DNA from: Anaerolineaceae bacterium
GTDB taxonomy: Bacteria > Chloroflexota > Anaerolineae > Anaerolineales > Villigracilaceae
DNA length: 51,862 nucleotides
Assembly: GCA_009885525.1 (NCBI GenBank)
Contig: VFKN01000100.1
Location: forward strand, 1 to 51,862
Direction of reading: 5' to 3'
Positions 42,340 through 51,028 of this stretch are shown here, in pieces. The position numbers were made by a program, and so were the translations under genes. Within the stretch, counting starts at the first letter, position 1; every line of letters starts with the position of its first letter. The notes under the pieces are model-generated. The model had not been told where the DNA came from, searched no databases, and worked only from the letters and a program-made list of their open reading frames with translations.

Positions 42340-44361
42340 TTACTTGGTCCACTGCGCGCCCCAATCGGGTTCGGGATTATTGGTGAGCTGCACTTGATTG
42401 GTGCCATCCAGGCGCATGATGTATAAATCCGCTTGGTTGTCGTTGCGCAGGGTATTGAACACGATATATTTCCCATCGGGGGAGTAGGCAGCACTTGCAT
42501 TATTTCCACCTTTCGTAATCTGCGCATACTCGCCGGTCTTTGCGTCCAGCCTGAAAATATCCTTATCTGCAAATGGGCCTGCAAAGATCAAAAGGTGTGT
42601 GCCGTCCGGTGACCAGTCAATGCTGCCGCCAATGCCTTTTAATTTTTGGGTTAGGCGTATATGATTCTTTCCGTTTACATCCATTGTGAAAATTTCATAT
42701 TCTTGCGGCACGCCAACAGACATCGCATAAGCGATTTTTTCTCCATTAGGTGACCATGCTACTGCCACAATATCGCCTGTGCCGGTATAAACGAGATGCG
42801 GATTCAATCCGTCCGCGTTGACCACCCAAATGGCAGTGGGGTTATTATCGCCGACGCGGTTCGCGAAGATGATCTGGCGGCCATCGGGGGAATAATCGGG
42901 CGAGACGACATTGCCCACGTTTTGGGTGATCTGGAACAGCGCCTTTTCGCCAAATGATAGAAGATACAAATCGAAAGTTCCGTTACGATTGGATGCGAAC
43001 ATGAGTCCTTCGCCATCGCGGGTAAAGATGGGATAGTAATTATTCGCCTCCATGTCGGTCAACTGCACGAGGCCAGTTCCGTCGCGGTTGATCATGCAGA
43101 TTTGGTCGTAATCTCCGCGCGTGCAGATGAAGGCAATGCGCCCGCCATGCACATCGGTGGGTTTGGGGCGCGGCGTCAATGTTGGCACTTGGGTGTAATT
43201 CGCGGCGAAGGGTGTGAAAGTTATCGTGGATGTTGCTTCAATTTGTTGTTGCGCTATTTCCGGGCGGACAAACCAAAACAGCGAGATGAATCCTGTGATG
43301 AGTATAAATATAAAAACAGGGACGAAGCCGATGCGCGATTTTTTCTTCTTCGGCCGTGAAGAGTCAAGCGCGGCGAGTCGATCTTGGAGCGGGGGCAGGT
43401 CTTGCGCCACGCTGCTAACTTTGGGAGGCGGAAGAAATTTCCATGCGCCGAGAATATTCGAGGTGAGAGGAGCAGACCCGCCCTGAGTTTGATCGAAGGG
43501 TTCGCGGGTAATGCGGCGCGGAATTGTGTCCAGTGGAATCTTCGCGGCGAGTGCAAGCGACGAGAGCAGTTCCGTCGTCGTCTTGAAGCGATCCTCCGAT
43601 TTTTTTCGTAATGCCCAAAGGATCATGCGCGAGAAGTGGTCGGGGATTTCGGGATTCAACGAAACAGGCGCGGGCGGATTGACTTCAAGATGCGCTTTGC
43701 GGATGAGGTCTTTGGCGGCGGGCGCGTTTGCGCCGTTGATCCATGCTGTGGTGACGAGTTGATAAAGGATGACGGCGAGCGCGTAAATATCCGCGGCGGT
43801 GGTGAGCGGCTGCTCAGTAAATTGTTCTGGTGCGGCGTACAACTGCGGATATTTACTCATCTTGCGCGGCGTGGAGTTGATGCGCCGCGCCGCGCCGACA
43901 CCGCCGAGAAATATCTCGCCGCTTTTGTTGATGCGGATTAATCCGGGTGAAAGGTTGAGATGTAGAACATTATTTTTATGCAGGGCTTCAAGCGCATTAC
44001 AGATTGCTTTGGCATAGGTAAGCGCTTCATTGATGCTTAAGGATGTTTTGATGAGAACAACATCGTACAGGGAAGGTCCATCAATCCATTCTTCGAGAAG
44101 GAATGCGAGGGTGGATGTTTTATATAAACCGAGGTAGGGAATTAAATTGGGGTGTGTAATGCCGCGCAGTCTGCTGGCTTGCGCTTCGAGGTCTTTTAAT
44201 GCTTCAGTATCTTCATAAATTGTTTTTGGCAGCAAGGTCAGCGCAAATGATTTTTCGCTGCGGATGTCGGTTGCGCGGTACATCTCTCCCAGCGGCGTGG
44301 ATGTAACAAATTCTTCTACGTGATATTGGTTAAGTAGAGTCTGACCTGATAATAAAGGCAT
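42340..44361 (-). CDS. pseudokinase - transmembrane - TolB-like propeller protein
   Basis: 673 residues. Residues 12-275 have the Hanks kinase fold, but the ATP lysine is T42 (in FALTLL), the catalytic aspartate is N136 (HLNLSPG for HRDLKP) and the DFG aspartate is G154 (GVG). The APE motif is kept at 177-179. A transmembrane segment spans about 346-366. The extracytoplasmic part has PD40/TolB repeats (S-P-D-G followed by I-x-F or L-x-I) ending at 673. It is therefore likely a signalling scaffold, not an enzyme. The linker EPFDQTQGGS is encoded by a palindromic repeat. The start is leaderless. Confidence 0.9.
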   Translation of the reverse strand: MPLLSGQTLLNQYHVEEFVTSTPLGEMYRATDIRSEKSFALTLLPKTIYEDTEALKDLEAQASRLRGITHPNLIPYLGLYKTSTLAFLLEEWIDGPSLYDVVLIKTSLSINEALTYAKAICNALEALHKNNVLHLNLSPGLIRINKSGEIFLGGVGAARRINSTPRKMSKYPQLYAAPEQFTEQPLTTAADIYALAVILYQLVTTAWINGANAPAAKDLIRKAHLEVNPPAPVSLNPEIPDHFSRMILWALRKKSEDRFKTTTELLSSLALAAKIPLDTIPRRITREPFDQTQGGSAPLTSNILGAWKFLPPPKVSSVAQDLPPLQDRLAALDSSRPKKKKSRIGFVPVFIFILITGFISLFWFVRPEIAQQQIEATSTITFTPFAANYTQVPTLTPRPKPTDVHGGRIAFICTRGDYDQICMINRDGTGLVQLTDMEANNYYPIFTRDGEGLMFASNRNGTFDLYLLSFGEKALFQITQNVGNVVSPDYSPDGRQIIFANRVGDNNPTAIWVVNADGLNPHLVYTGTGDIVAVAWSPNGEKIAYAMSVGVPQEYEIFTMDVNGKNHIRLTQKLKGIGGSIDWSPDGTHLLIFAGPFADKDIFRLDAKTGEYAQITKGGNNASAAYSPDGKYIVFNTLRNDNQADLYIMRLDGTNQVQLTNNPEPDWGAQWTK
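43482..43505. repeat. small palindromic repeat inside the pseudokinase gene
   Basis: CCCTGAGTTTGATCGAAGGG carries complementary ends (CCCT / AAGGG) and encodes PFDQTQGG in the linker between kinase fold and membrane segment. It resembles dispersed CCTTCGA...TCAGG elements of environmental genomes; only one copy is seen here. Confidence 0.4.
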
Positions 44362-44367
44362 GCAGTT

Positions 44368-44373
44368 ATTCTA
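44368..44373 (-). promoter_or_regulatory. -10 box directly before the pseudokinase start
   Basis: TAGAAT on the minus strand, followed by AACTGC and the ATG: again a six-nucleotide gap. Confidence 0.6.
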
Positions 44374-44446
44374 CCGCTTGTTATATAAATTGCTTAACTT
44401 TTGGATGAGAGTATGAGTGAAAACCAAAATCCCCATTATTGAGATA

Positions 44447-44492
44447 TGGAAAAGGCTTTGGAAGATTCGCGAATCTTCCAAAGCCTTTTCCA
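44447..44492. terminator. 46-bp perfect palindrome, possible terminator
   Basis: The 23-base arm 44447-44469 is exactly complementary to 44470-44492, with no spacer. It follows the small membrane gene (stop 44528) by 36 bp on the minus strand. No T-run follows, so it may be a strong RNA hairpin that terminates or protects mRNA, a cruciform, or a dimer-protein site. Confidence 0.7.
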
Positions 44493-44527
44493 TTAGCGTG
44501 TCACTGTTTACAGAAAATTAATTCCTT

Positions 44528-44728
44528 TCACAACGCCCACGCCAGCATCAACCCGAAAATGGCGACGATCACCCCAATGTGTAAAAATAAATTGCTGGTT
44601 GCAATGATATTTCCGGGGATAACAAATTGCAGGATCAGGTTGACAATGACAATTCCCAGTCCTATGAGGGGAAGAAGCCCTTTGCGATGCGCAAAGTACT
44701 CGGACATGCGGTCAAGAAATTTTGACAT
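44528..44728 (-). CDS. small two-helix membrane protein
   Basis: 66 residues: a charged N-terminus (SKFLDRMSEYFAHRKG) and two hydrophobic helices (LLPLIGLGIVIVNLILQFVI and LFLHIGVIVAIFGLMLAWAL). Not recognised. Its ATG shares one base with the hflX stop (TAATG), so it is translationally coupled as the last gene of the trmFO-hflX operon. Confidence 0.75.
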   Translation of the reverse strand: MSKFLDRMSEYFAHRKGLLPLIGLGIVIVNLILQFVIPGNIIATSNLFLHIGVIVAIFGLMLAWAL

Positions 44729-46101
44729 TATTCTTCCTCCAAATCGTCTTCTTCGATATGGTTATTGAGCATTTGTCTTTCTTCGACAGGCTTGGCGTGC
44801 CACGGCGTGAATTGTGCCAGCAGCCTGCCAGGGATGCGTCCATGCATAACCATGCCGCCGCGTTCGTGTTCCACGAGTTCCACTTGACCGAGCTCGTGGA
44901 AGAGCGAGATCAAGGCGCCTTGTTGATACGGAAGACGCACATGAATGGGCGAATAGGATTCGTATAACTCTTCGCGGATAAGATGAATTAATTCTTTAAC
45001 GCCCGTCCCTTCCTGCGCAGAAATTGCAATCGATTTGGGGAAGGCTTTCAAAACTTCGCGGGCGTTTTCGGGGTTGCGCAGCAGGTCGGATTTGTTCAAC
45101 GCGGTCACCATCGGGATGTGGTCTGCGTCAATTTCTTTTAGCGTATCCTGCACGGCTTGATATTGATCGAGCGCGTTGGGATGTGAAATATCGACAACAT
45201 GTAAAAGCAAATCAGCTTCGGCAATCTCTTCCAATGTGGCGTGGAAGGCGGAGATCAATGCGGTGGGAAGTTTTTGAATGAAGCCGACTGTATCGGTAAA
45301 TAAGGCCTGCTCGTTACCGGATAATTCCACGCGGCGCGTGGTAGGGTCGAGTGTGGCGAAGAGTTTATCGGCTACGTATATATCCGACTTCGCGATCCGA
45401 TTCAACAGCGTGGATTTACCCGCGTTGGTGTAACCGACAAACGCGACGGTTGGGATGCGCGACCGTTTGCGTTGTGCACGGTAGCGCGTGCGATGCTCTT
45501 CCACTTTTTCCAATTCTTTTTTGATGTGCGTGATCCGTTTGCGGATGGCGCGCTTGTCTACTTCGAGCTGAGTTTCACCCGGCCCGCGCAGACCCACTCC
45601 GCCCGTGGAACCTGCGGCGCCGCCACCTCCGCCTGCCTGACGTTCGAGGTGAGTCCACGCGCGGGTCAGGCGCGGCAGATTGTATTCGTATTGCGCGAGT
45701 TCCACTTGCAGCATGCCCTCGCTGGTGTGAGCGTGCTGCGCGAAGATATCAAGGATCAGCGCAGTGCGATCCAGTACACGCAAACTCAGCGCCTTCTCCA
45801 ATTCGCGTTGATGGCGCGGAGATAATTCATCGTCGAAGATAACCACATCGGTAAGCGTTTCCTCTGCCAGCGCTTTGAGTTCATCCACTTTGCCGGGGCC
45901 GATGTAGGTGACGTTGTTTGGGCGGTCTAATTTTTGCGTGAGTTCGCCGACTACATCCACGCCGGCGGTATCGGCGAGCAGGGCGAGTTCAGCGAGCGAG
46001 CCTTCAAGTGATAGTTGTTGTTTTGCGCCGCGAATTTCCGCGCCGACGAGAAAGGCGCGTTCATGCGGAGGAGTTGTTGAGTGAGGATTTTTCTTTGCCA
46101 T
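44728..46101 (-). CDS. hflX: ribosome-associated GTPase HflX
   Basis: 457 residues. The N-terminal HflX domain (about 20-200) includes the glycine-rich GGGGGAAGSTGGVGLRGPGETQLE segment shown here by its parts GGGGGAAG and GPGETQLE; a coiled-coil follows, then the G domain: G1 GYTNAGKS, G3 DTVGF, G4 NKSD. HflX splits stalled or hibernating ribosomes, mainly under heat stress. The C-terminal tail is acidic. It starts 21 bp after the histidine kinase stop. Confidence 0.96.
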   Translation of the reverse strand: MAKKNPHSTTPPHERAFLVGAEIRGAKQQLSLEGSLAELALLADTAGVDVVGELTQKLDRPNNVTYIGPGKVDELKALAEETLTDVVIFDDELSPRHQRELEKALSLRVLDRTALILDIFAQHAHTSEGMLQVELAQYEYNLPRLTRAWTHLERQAGGGGGAAGSTGGVGLRGPGETQLEVDKRAIRKRITHIKKELEKVEEHRTRYRAQRKRSRIPTVAFVGYTNAGKSTLLNRIAKSDIYVADKLFATLDPTTRRVELSGNEQALFTDTVGFIQKLPTALISAFHATLEEIAEADLLLHVVDISHPNALDQYQAVQDTLKEIDADHIPMVTALNKSDLLRNPENAREVLKAFPKSIAISAQEGTGVKELIHLIREELYESYSPIHVRLPYQQGALISLFHELGQVELVEHERGGMVMHGRIPGRLLAQFTPWHAKPVEERQMLNNHIEEDDLEEE

Positions 46102-46122
46102 TTGTTTCCGTTTCTGTTGTGT

Positions 46123-47370
46123 TTAAATAGTTGATTGTTGAGTGTCTGATTTATTTTGATCGACTTCGCCGAATAACTTTGCGACACGCGGATCGCTTGC
46201 TTCGGTGCGCGTGGGCAGCAGAATATGAAAGGTTGAGCCGGGTAGTTTTACTTCGTCGTATCCTTCCGACTCGACCCAGATCGTGCCGCCGTGCGCTTCG
46301 ATGATTCCCTTCGTAATGGGGAGTCCCAGCCCCGGTCCGCCGCCTTTGAATTTGGTCTTGCCGCTTGAATGTAAATTCGTCCTGCCGAGTTGGCCGAACT
46401 TCTCGAAGATCGTCGCCTGATCTTTGGGTGAGATGCCGATACCCGTATCGCTAACCGTGATCTCAACAAAGCCGGGTAACATGCGCCCGTCAATAGTGAT
46501 CATGCCGCCGTCAGGCGTGTACTTGACGGCATTGGTCACGACGTTAAGCAAGGCTTGATAAATGCGCTCCGAGTCGCCGTATAACATCATGCTCCAGCCT
46601 TCAAATTCGCTGATGATCAAATTCAGTTTGCGCTGTGCAATCACTTTCTTAAGTTCATTTTGCAGCAAGCCTAGTAAGTGCGTGATCCATAAAGGTTGGA
46701 AATTTAACTTGAGCAAATTATTATCAATGAGCGAAACATCCAGCATGTCTTCAATGATGCGGCGCATGCGTTGAATGCCGGTATTGACGCCTTTTAATAA
46801 GCTGTCTATTTCCGATTGACCGCCAGATTGTTCGACAATATCCACCATCATGGTGGTGTAACCTTCGATGAGGGTAAGCGGGGTTTTTAATTCGTGTGCG
46901 GTGACTGAAAGGAAATTCGATTTGCTTTGATCCAACTGCTGAAGTTTTTCCTGCGCCTTATTGAGCTCGTTCGAGATGCGCGCCACGCGCGTTTCCATTT
47001 CATAGCGTACGACCACGCTGAGGCTGTGGGTGAAGATCGGAGTGATGGCCGCGATCATTTCCAGTGCATCTTCCTTGCTCAGGGTTTCGCGTGCCACGTC
47101 GATGGTAATTGCGATGATGCGGTTCATCACAAAAGAGACATAATAATCGCCGCCATCTAAATTCGTTTCGGTGGGGGAATGTCCCCAATCATACAGGATC
47201 GGGTCGAGCCAGGCGGTGTTGCCGGTGGCAACAGTCTGCTCGAGCATGTCATAAAAGCGGTCAAGCTGCTCCATGAAACCGACGCGCACGCCTTCACCGC
47301 TCGCCAATTCGTGCGCGATGCGTTCAACCCAAATGGGACGGATTTGCTGGAGTGATTCTTGTATCGTCAT
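46123..47370 (-). CDS. cytoplasmic sensor histidine kinase
   Basis: 415 residues without transmembrane segments. Residues 1-125 are a helical sensory domain (RsbR/globin-like in pattern, family not certain). A coiled coil (about 128-150) leads to the phospho-acceptor H159 in AHELKTPL, and the ATPase domain holds NVVTNAVKYTPDGG, DTGIGI and GGGPGLGL. No response regulator gene is in this operon, so its partner is elsewhere. It lies between an M28 peptidase and hflX. Confidence 0.92.
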   Translation of the reverse strand: MTIQESLQQIRPIWVERIAHELASGEGVRVGFMEQLDRFYDMLEQTVATGNTAWLDPILYDWGHSPTETNLDGGDYYVSFVMNRIIAITIDVARETLSKEDALEMIAAITPIFTHSLSVVVRYEMETRVARISNELNKAQEKLQQLDQSKSNFLSVTAHELKTPLTLIEGYTTMMVDIVEQSGGQSEIDSLLKGVNTGIQRMRRIIEDMLDVSLIDNNLLKLNFQPLWITHLLGLLQNELKKVIAQRKLNLIISEFEGWSMMLYGDSERIYQALLNVVTNAVKYTPDGGMITIDGRMLPGFVEITVSDTGIGISPKDQATIFEKFGQLGRTNLHSSGKTKFKGGGPGLGLPITKGIIEAHGGTIWVESEGYDEVKLPGSTFHILLPTRTEASDPRVAKLFGEVDQNKSDTQQSTI

Positions 47371-47409
47371 TGCCTTAAGTTTACGCCCTGTTTACGCTTT
47401 TGGCTAGTT

Positions 47410-47458
47410 GTCATTGCGAGGAGATTGCTTCGCCGCAAAGAACGCGGCTCGCAATGAC
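47410..47458. repeat. GTCATTGCGAG inverted repeat inside the operon
   Basis: GTCATTGCGAG (47410-47420) is complementary to CTCGCAATGAC (47448-47458). It lies in the only sizeable gap of the trmFO operon, between the peptidase and kinase genes. A half-like fragment (ATCATTGCGAGG) occurs near 19121. Elements with this wording are common in other bacterial genomes. Confidence 0.7.
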
Positions 47459-47459
47459 A

Positions 47460-48353
47460 TTACTGTTCCGCAACCCAATGCCACAACGTATCGCCGACGA
47501 CGCCCAAACTTTCTGCTGAGACCTTGTCTGCTGTGTCCTGCGTGGTGTGCCAGTAGGGATAATCGAAATCGATAATATCCACGGCGGGGATGCCTGCTTC
47601 AAGGAAGGGGGTGTGATCATCTTCCATGCTGAATTTTTCCTGATTAATAAATTTGTCGCTGTACCCAAGTTTTGCAGCCGTTGACCAAATCTCCGCGCGG
47701 ATGGTCTGGTCTGAATTTCTTTCGAGATAAATATTCAAGTCGGCGTCGCCGATCATATCCACGATCACAACTGCGCGCGGCTGGATTTTAATTTCTTCGG
47801 CAAAGGCGCGCGAGCCGAGAATCCAATCCCAGCCTTCGATGCGGCCATTATCTTCAGTATCGAAAAACACCAGCCAAGCGGCGACGCTATCTTTCGGCAA
47901 TGAACGCGCGAGTTCAAGTAAAACCGCCACGCCCGATGCGCCGTCGTTTGCGCCCGGAACGGGTTCGCCGCGTTTGCTGACATCGGGATCGTTATCCGCA
48001 ACAAAACGGGTATCGTAATGCGCGCCGAGAATAATTTGTGGTGCATCATCATTTCTTTTTGCGATGATGTTGCGGATGGGATGCCCCAGCCGTTCTGAAT
48101 CTTGAAACATGACAATCCAGCCCGCGGATTCCAACTCGGTGCGGATCAATTCCTGCACCTGAGTATGTCCCTGCGAGCCGGGTGTTCTCGCCCCCAAAGC
48201 GACTTGCGCTTTCACGTCCTCGTAGGCGCGGGAACCATCGAAGAAAACAGGATTCGATTTGGCTTGCAGAAAAGCCGCGATGTACCATCCGCCAACGAGA
48301 GTCAACAGGAGGGCGATCAAAATCAGGTAGATGAAAATATTTCGCTTGGTCAT
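47460..48353 (-). CDS. M28-family zinc peptidase / glutaminyl-cyclase-like, membrane-anchored
   Basis: 297 residues. An N-terminal membrane anchor ([18 protein letters not shown]) is followed by an M28 domain: H112-Y-D, D137 in [10 protein letters not shown]167 in FDTEDNG, D194-region (VDMIGD) and the last histidine in YWHTTQDT. The AHYDTRF and WHT patterns resemble glutaminyl-peptide cyclotransferases as much as aminopeptidases; the activity is not decidable from sequence. It overlaps the trmFO stop by four bases. Confidence 0.9.
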   Translation of the reverse strand: MTKRNIFIYLILIALLLTLVGGWYIAAFLQAKSNPVFFDGSRAYEDVKAQVALGARTPGSQGHTQVQELIRTELESAGWIVMFQDSERLGHPIRNIIAKRNDDAPQIILGAHYDTRFVADNDPDVSKRGEPVPGANDGASGVAVLLELARSLPKDSVAAWLVFFDTEDNGRIEGWDWILGSRAFAEEIKIQPRAVVIVDMIGDADLNIYLERNSDQTIRAEIWSTAAKLGYSDKFINQEKFSMEDDHTPFLEAGIPAVDIIDFDYPYWHTTQDTADKVSAESLGVVGDTLWHWVAEQ

Positions 48354-49690
48354 GAATTTTCATCCAGATATTTTTTTAGAGATTGCGCCGCGCGTTCCGC
48401 GTACATTTGTCCGCGCTCGCGTTTGCCGATTTTTTTCTCAAGCGTAAGCGGTGGCAAAATTCCGAAGTTGGCTTTCATTGGTTGAAAATCTTTTAAGTCA
48501 GCGTGCGTGATGTAGTGACACAACGCGCCGAGCATGCTTTCATTGGGAAGTGTGAGCAGCGTTTTTTGTTTGAGCAAGCGCGCCGCATTGATGCCCGCCA
48601 GCAGACCGGTTGCGATGTTGCCCATGTAACCTTCGACGCCCGTGATTTGGCCCGCGAAGAAAAGATCATCGCGTACGGCGTGTTGAAGTGTGGGGCGCAA
48701 AAGTTTTGGCGAAGCGATAAATGTGTTGCGATGCATTTGACCGTAACGCTCGAACTCGGCATTTTCCAAACCGGGGATCATGCCCAGCACGCGTTTTTGT
48801 TCGGGGAATTTAAGGTTGGTTTGAAAGCCAACGAGATTATACAAACTGCCCGCGAGATTATCCTGGCGCAGTTGTACAACTCCATACGGACGTTTGCCCG
48901 TGCGCGGATCGCGCAGACCGACGGGGCGCATCGGGCCGAAGGCCAGTGAATCAACTCCGCGCTCGGCGATGATCTCGACCGGCAGACAGCCTTCAAAGAA
49001 TTGACCGGCCTTCACGCCCGCGAGAATCGCATCTTCAAATGAACGCAGTTCGATTCGCTCTGCGGTTTTCAGCGCGTTTACAAAGGCATAATATTCATCC
49101 TTTGTGAATGGACAGTTGATGTAATCGCCTTCATCCTGATCGCCCTTGTCATAACGTGAGGCGCGGAAGGCAATATCCATGTTGATCGATTCTGCGTGGA
49201 CAATGGGCGCAATTGCATCGAAGAAAAATAAATGTTCCTCGCCGCTGAGTTGCGCAATGGAATGCGAAAGACTTTCGGAGGTGAGCGGTCCGCTCGCTAC
49301 GATGACGGGCGTTTGCGGAATCCCTTTCATTTCTGCGCGGATAATTTTGATGTTGGGATGGTTTTCTATTTTCTGCGTGACCTTGTGCGCGAAGGCTTCA
49401 CGGTCAACGGCGAGCGCGGCGCCGGCGGGCAATGCTGTTTCTTCGGCGCATTCAAGCAGCATTGAATTCATTTCACGCAGCTCGTTTTTCAATACACCCG
49501 AAGCGCGGTCTGGCAGGTTGGAGCCGAGTGAGTTCGAGCAAACCAACTCCGCGAGGTCACCTGACAAATGCGCGCCCGTGGGGTTTATGGGTCGCATTTC
49601 ATATAGAGTTACTTGTAATCCTGTTTGAGCAGCTTGCCATGCGGCTTCACTTCCCGCAAGTCCGCCGCCGATGATGATAAGGTCGGTCAT
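48350..49690 (-). CDS. trmFO: methylenetetrahydrofolate-tRNA-(uracil-54-C5)-methyltransferase
   Basis: 446 residues. Forms ribothymidine at position 54 of tRNA from methylene-tetrahydrofolate using FAD. The FAD motif [12 protein letters not shown] opens the protein, followed by YEMRP and [29 protein letters not shown] is typical of the C-terminal part, cited here as TGVEGYMGN. The start at 49690 is chosen over 49711 because a -10 box ends six bases before it. First gene of the operon running to 44528. Confidence 0.96.
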   Translation of the reverse strand: MTDLIIIGGGLAGSEAAWQAAQTGLQVTLYEMRPINPTGAHLSGDLAELVCSNSLGSNLPDRASGVLKNELREMNSMLLECAEETALPAGAALAVDREAFAHKVTQKIENHPNIKIIRAEMKGIPQTPVIVASGPLTSESLSHSIAQLSGEEHLFFFDAIAPIVHAESINMDIAFRASRYDKGDQDEGDYINCPFTKDEYYAFVNALKTAERIELRSFEDAILAGVKAGQFFEGCLPVEIIAERGVDSLAFGPMRPVGLRDPRTGKRPYGVVQLRQDNLAGSLYNLVGFQTNLKFPEQKRVLGMIPGLENAEFERYGQMHRNTFIASPKLLRPTLQHAVRDDLFFAGQITGVEGYMGNIATGLLAGINAARLLKQKTLLTLPNESMLGALCHYITHADLKDFQPMKANFGILPPLTLEKKIGKRERGQMYAERAAQSLKKYLDENS

Positions 49691-49696
49691 AGGATT

Positions 49697-49702
49697 ATTG
49701 TA
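49697..49702 (-). promoter_or_regulatory. -10 box directly before trmFO (leaderless)
   Basis: TACAAT on the minus strand, followed by AATCCT and the ATG. Confidence 0.65.
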
Positions 49703-49787
49703 CCAGCCCATCAGATTGCTGATCGACTTCAGAAAATGTTCATTCTATGAAATTTGTCTTCATGGTTTACGTTCAATAAACGTAATA

Positions 49788-49913
49788 GTGTGCACGCAAA
49801 AGGTGTCATTAACCTATGCTCCAGCCGCCGTCCTCGGCGGTGGTTTGCGAGGAAACCCTGCGCCGGGGACGGCGCAGAGAGCAACCCCTGCCTGACATGT
49901 TTTGCGTGCACAC
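49788..49913 (+). mobile_element. miniature inverted-repeat element (MITE-like), copy 3
   Basis: A 126-bp element in the orientation of copy 1. Terminal repeats GTGTGCACGCAAA and complement are intact, and the three hairpins (GC stem with TCCT loop, GGTTT/AAACC stem, GC stem with GGGA loop) are well kept. The flanks ACGTAATA and GCGCGATA agree at five of eight positions, which suggests an older insertion whose duplication has decayed. It lies 28 bp upstream of the -10 box of the next gene. Confidence 0.87.
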
Positions 49914-49941
49914 GCGCGATATACGTATCCACACTTGTAGC

Positions 49942-49947
49942 TATAAT
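49942..49947 (+). promoter_or_regulatory. -10 box of the L7/L12-like gene
   Basis: TATAAT, 28 bp after the third miniature element and about 30 bp before the start codon. Confidence 0.55.
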
Positions 49948-49976
49948 CAGATAAAATCTTTTGATGGAGGCACAAC

Positions 49977-50237
49977 ATGTCAACTTTTGAACAGGAAGAA
50001 ATTGCACTACTTCGCAATCGCATCGTCAGGCTGGAAGCGCAGATGGATTTTCTTTACAGACATCTCGGCACCACTTTTGTGGAAAACTCCCACGAGACCG
50101 ATGATCCGCGCATTGTTGAGGCAATAAAAGCGCACAGGATGATCGACGCGATTAAGTACTACCGCGAGAATACCAACGTGGGATTGGCGGAAGCCAAATC
50201 CGCGGTGGAGGCGATGAGGTCAAGATTAGGGGTTTGA
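49977..50237 (+). CDS. small protein with ribosomal L7/L12 C-terminal-like domain
   Basis: 86 residues. A short N-terminal coiled coil (EIALLRNRIVRLEAQMDFLYR) is followed by a segment matching the L7/L12 C-terminal helices: IVEAIKAHRMIDAIKYYRE, then GLAEAKSAVEAM. It lacks the dimerising N-terminal domain, so it is not the stalk protein itself. Standalone proteins of this kind are known in several phyla without assigned function. A GGAGG site precedes the start and a strong terminator follows. Confidence 0.82.
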   Translation: MSTFEQEEIALLRNRIVRLEAQMDFLYRHLGTTFVENSHETDDPRIVEAIKAHRMIDAIKYYRENTNVGLAEAKSAVEAMRSRLGV

Positions 50238-50259
50238 GTTCGTCAATAATTTAACAAGA

Positions 50260-50296
50260 AAACACTCCGGGATTTTACACATCCCGGAGTGTTTGT
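50260..50296. terminator. terminator between convergent genes
   Basis: AAACACTCCGGGAT pairs with ATCCCGGAGTGTTT over 14 bp around a 7-nt loop. Confidence 0.9.
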
Positions 50297-50315
50297 TTAT
50301 ATCGGTGTTCCTGCC

Positions 50316-51005
50316 TTACTCCGCAATTTCAGACTTCCCCGAAGTCGCCATCACAAAGCCGATGAACATCAAGATCGCGCCGATAAATTCGCTGACGTAT
50401 AACATATCCGCGTAACCGGCTTTGAGCAAAGTTCCGCCCATTGCAGGTGATAACGCGCCCGCCGCGATCAACACGTTGCCGAACATCCGGTTCGTGAGAA
50501 TTTTCTTGCGCCAGAATAAAAACGCGGAATAGATCGCGCCGCCCACGAGTGTGATCGTTCCATAGATGTTGAGGATGATCGTCAGGAAGATCGTCAATCC
50601 GCTGCGCGTGAGGAACTCCTTATATTGTTCGGAGACCGGGCGCGCAATATCAAAACTCGCGGATAACGCGGGGGCGATCATCACGAGGACGAAAGCCAGC
50701 ACCGAAACCGCGGTTAATATCCACGTGAGAATCTGCGCCGCGTTCCCTTTTCGAAAAAGCAAATGCACAGAACCCATGCCGAGCCACGCGGCGGTCAGCA
50801 TCGCGCCCGTCACATACCAGATTTTGAGTACGAACACGTTGAAGGTGATGCTGAGAATGACCTCGCTCAACGTACCGATTCCGTAAAATAATAAACCAAT
50901 TGCCCATATCAAAAGGTGCATCCCACCGCGGCGATAGTAGCGGGTGTATACGGCAGCGGTGAAGGCAAAGGTTACAAGGGTTGAAAGATAGGGAATGTAT
51001 GTCAT
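50316..51005 (-). CDS. multi-pass membrane protein of unknown function
   Basis: 229 residues with about seven hydrophobic segments. Not recognised by name; loops contain YTRYYRRGG and FLFWRKKI, and the pattern is like 7TM sensory or transport proteins of uncharacterised type. The start at 51005 is chosen because CAGGAAC precedes it and the extension upstream reads through a small gene in another frame. It follows the 47-residue protein by 23 bp. Confidence 0.75.
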   Translation of the reverse strand: MTYIPYLSTLVTFAFTAAVYTRYYRRGGMHLLIWAIGLLFYGIGTLSEVILSITFNVFVLKIWYVTGAMLTAAWLGMGSVHLLFRKGNAAQILTWILTAVSVLAFVLVMIAPALSASFDIARPVSEQYKEFLTRSGLTIFLTIILNIYGTITLVGGAIYSAFLFWRKKILTNRMFGNVLIAAGALSPAMGGTLLKAGYADMLYVSEFIGAILMFIGFVMATSGKSEIAE

Positions 51006-51028
51006 GGTGTTCCTGTTGTGGATTTGAA

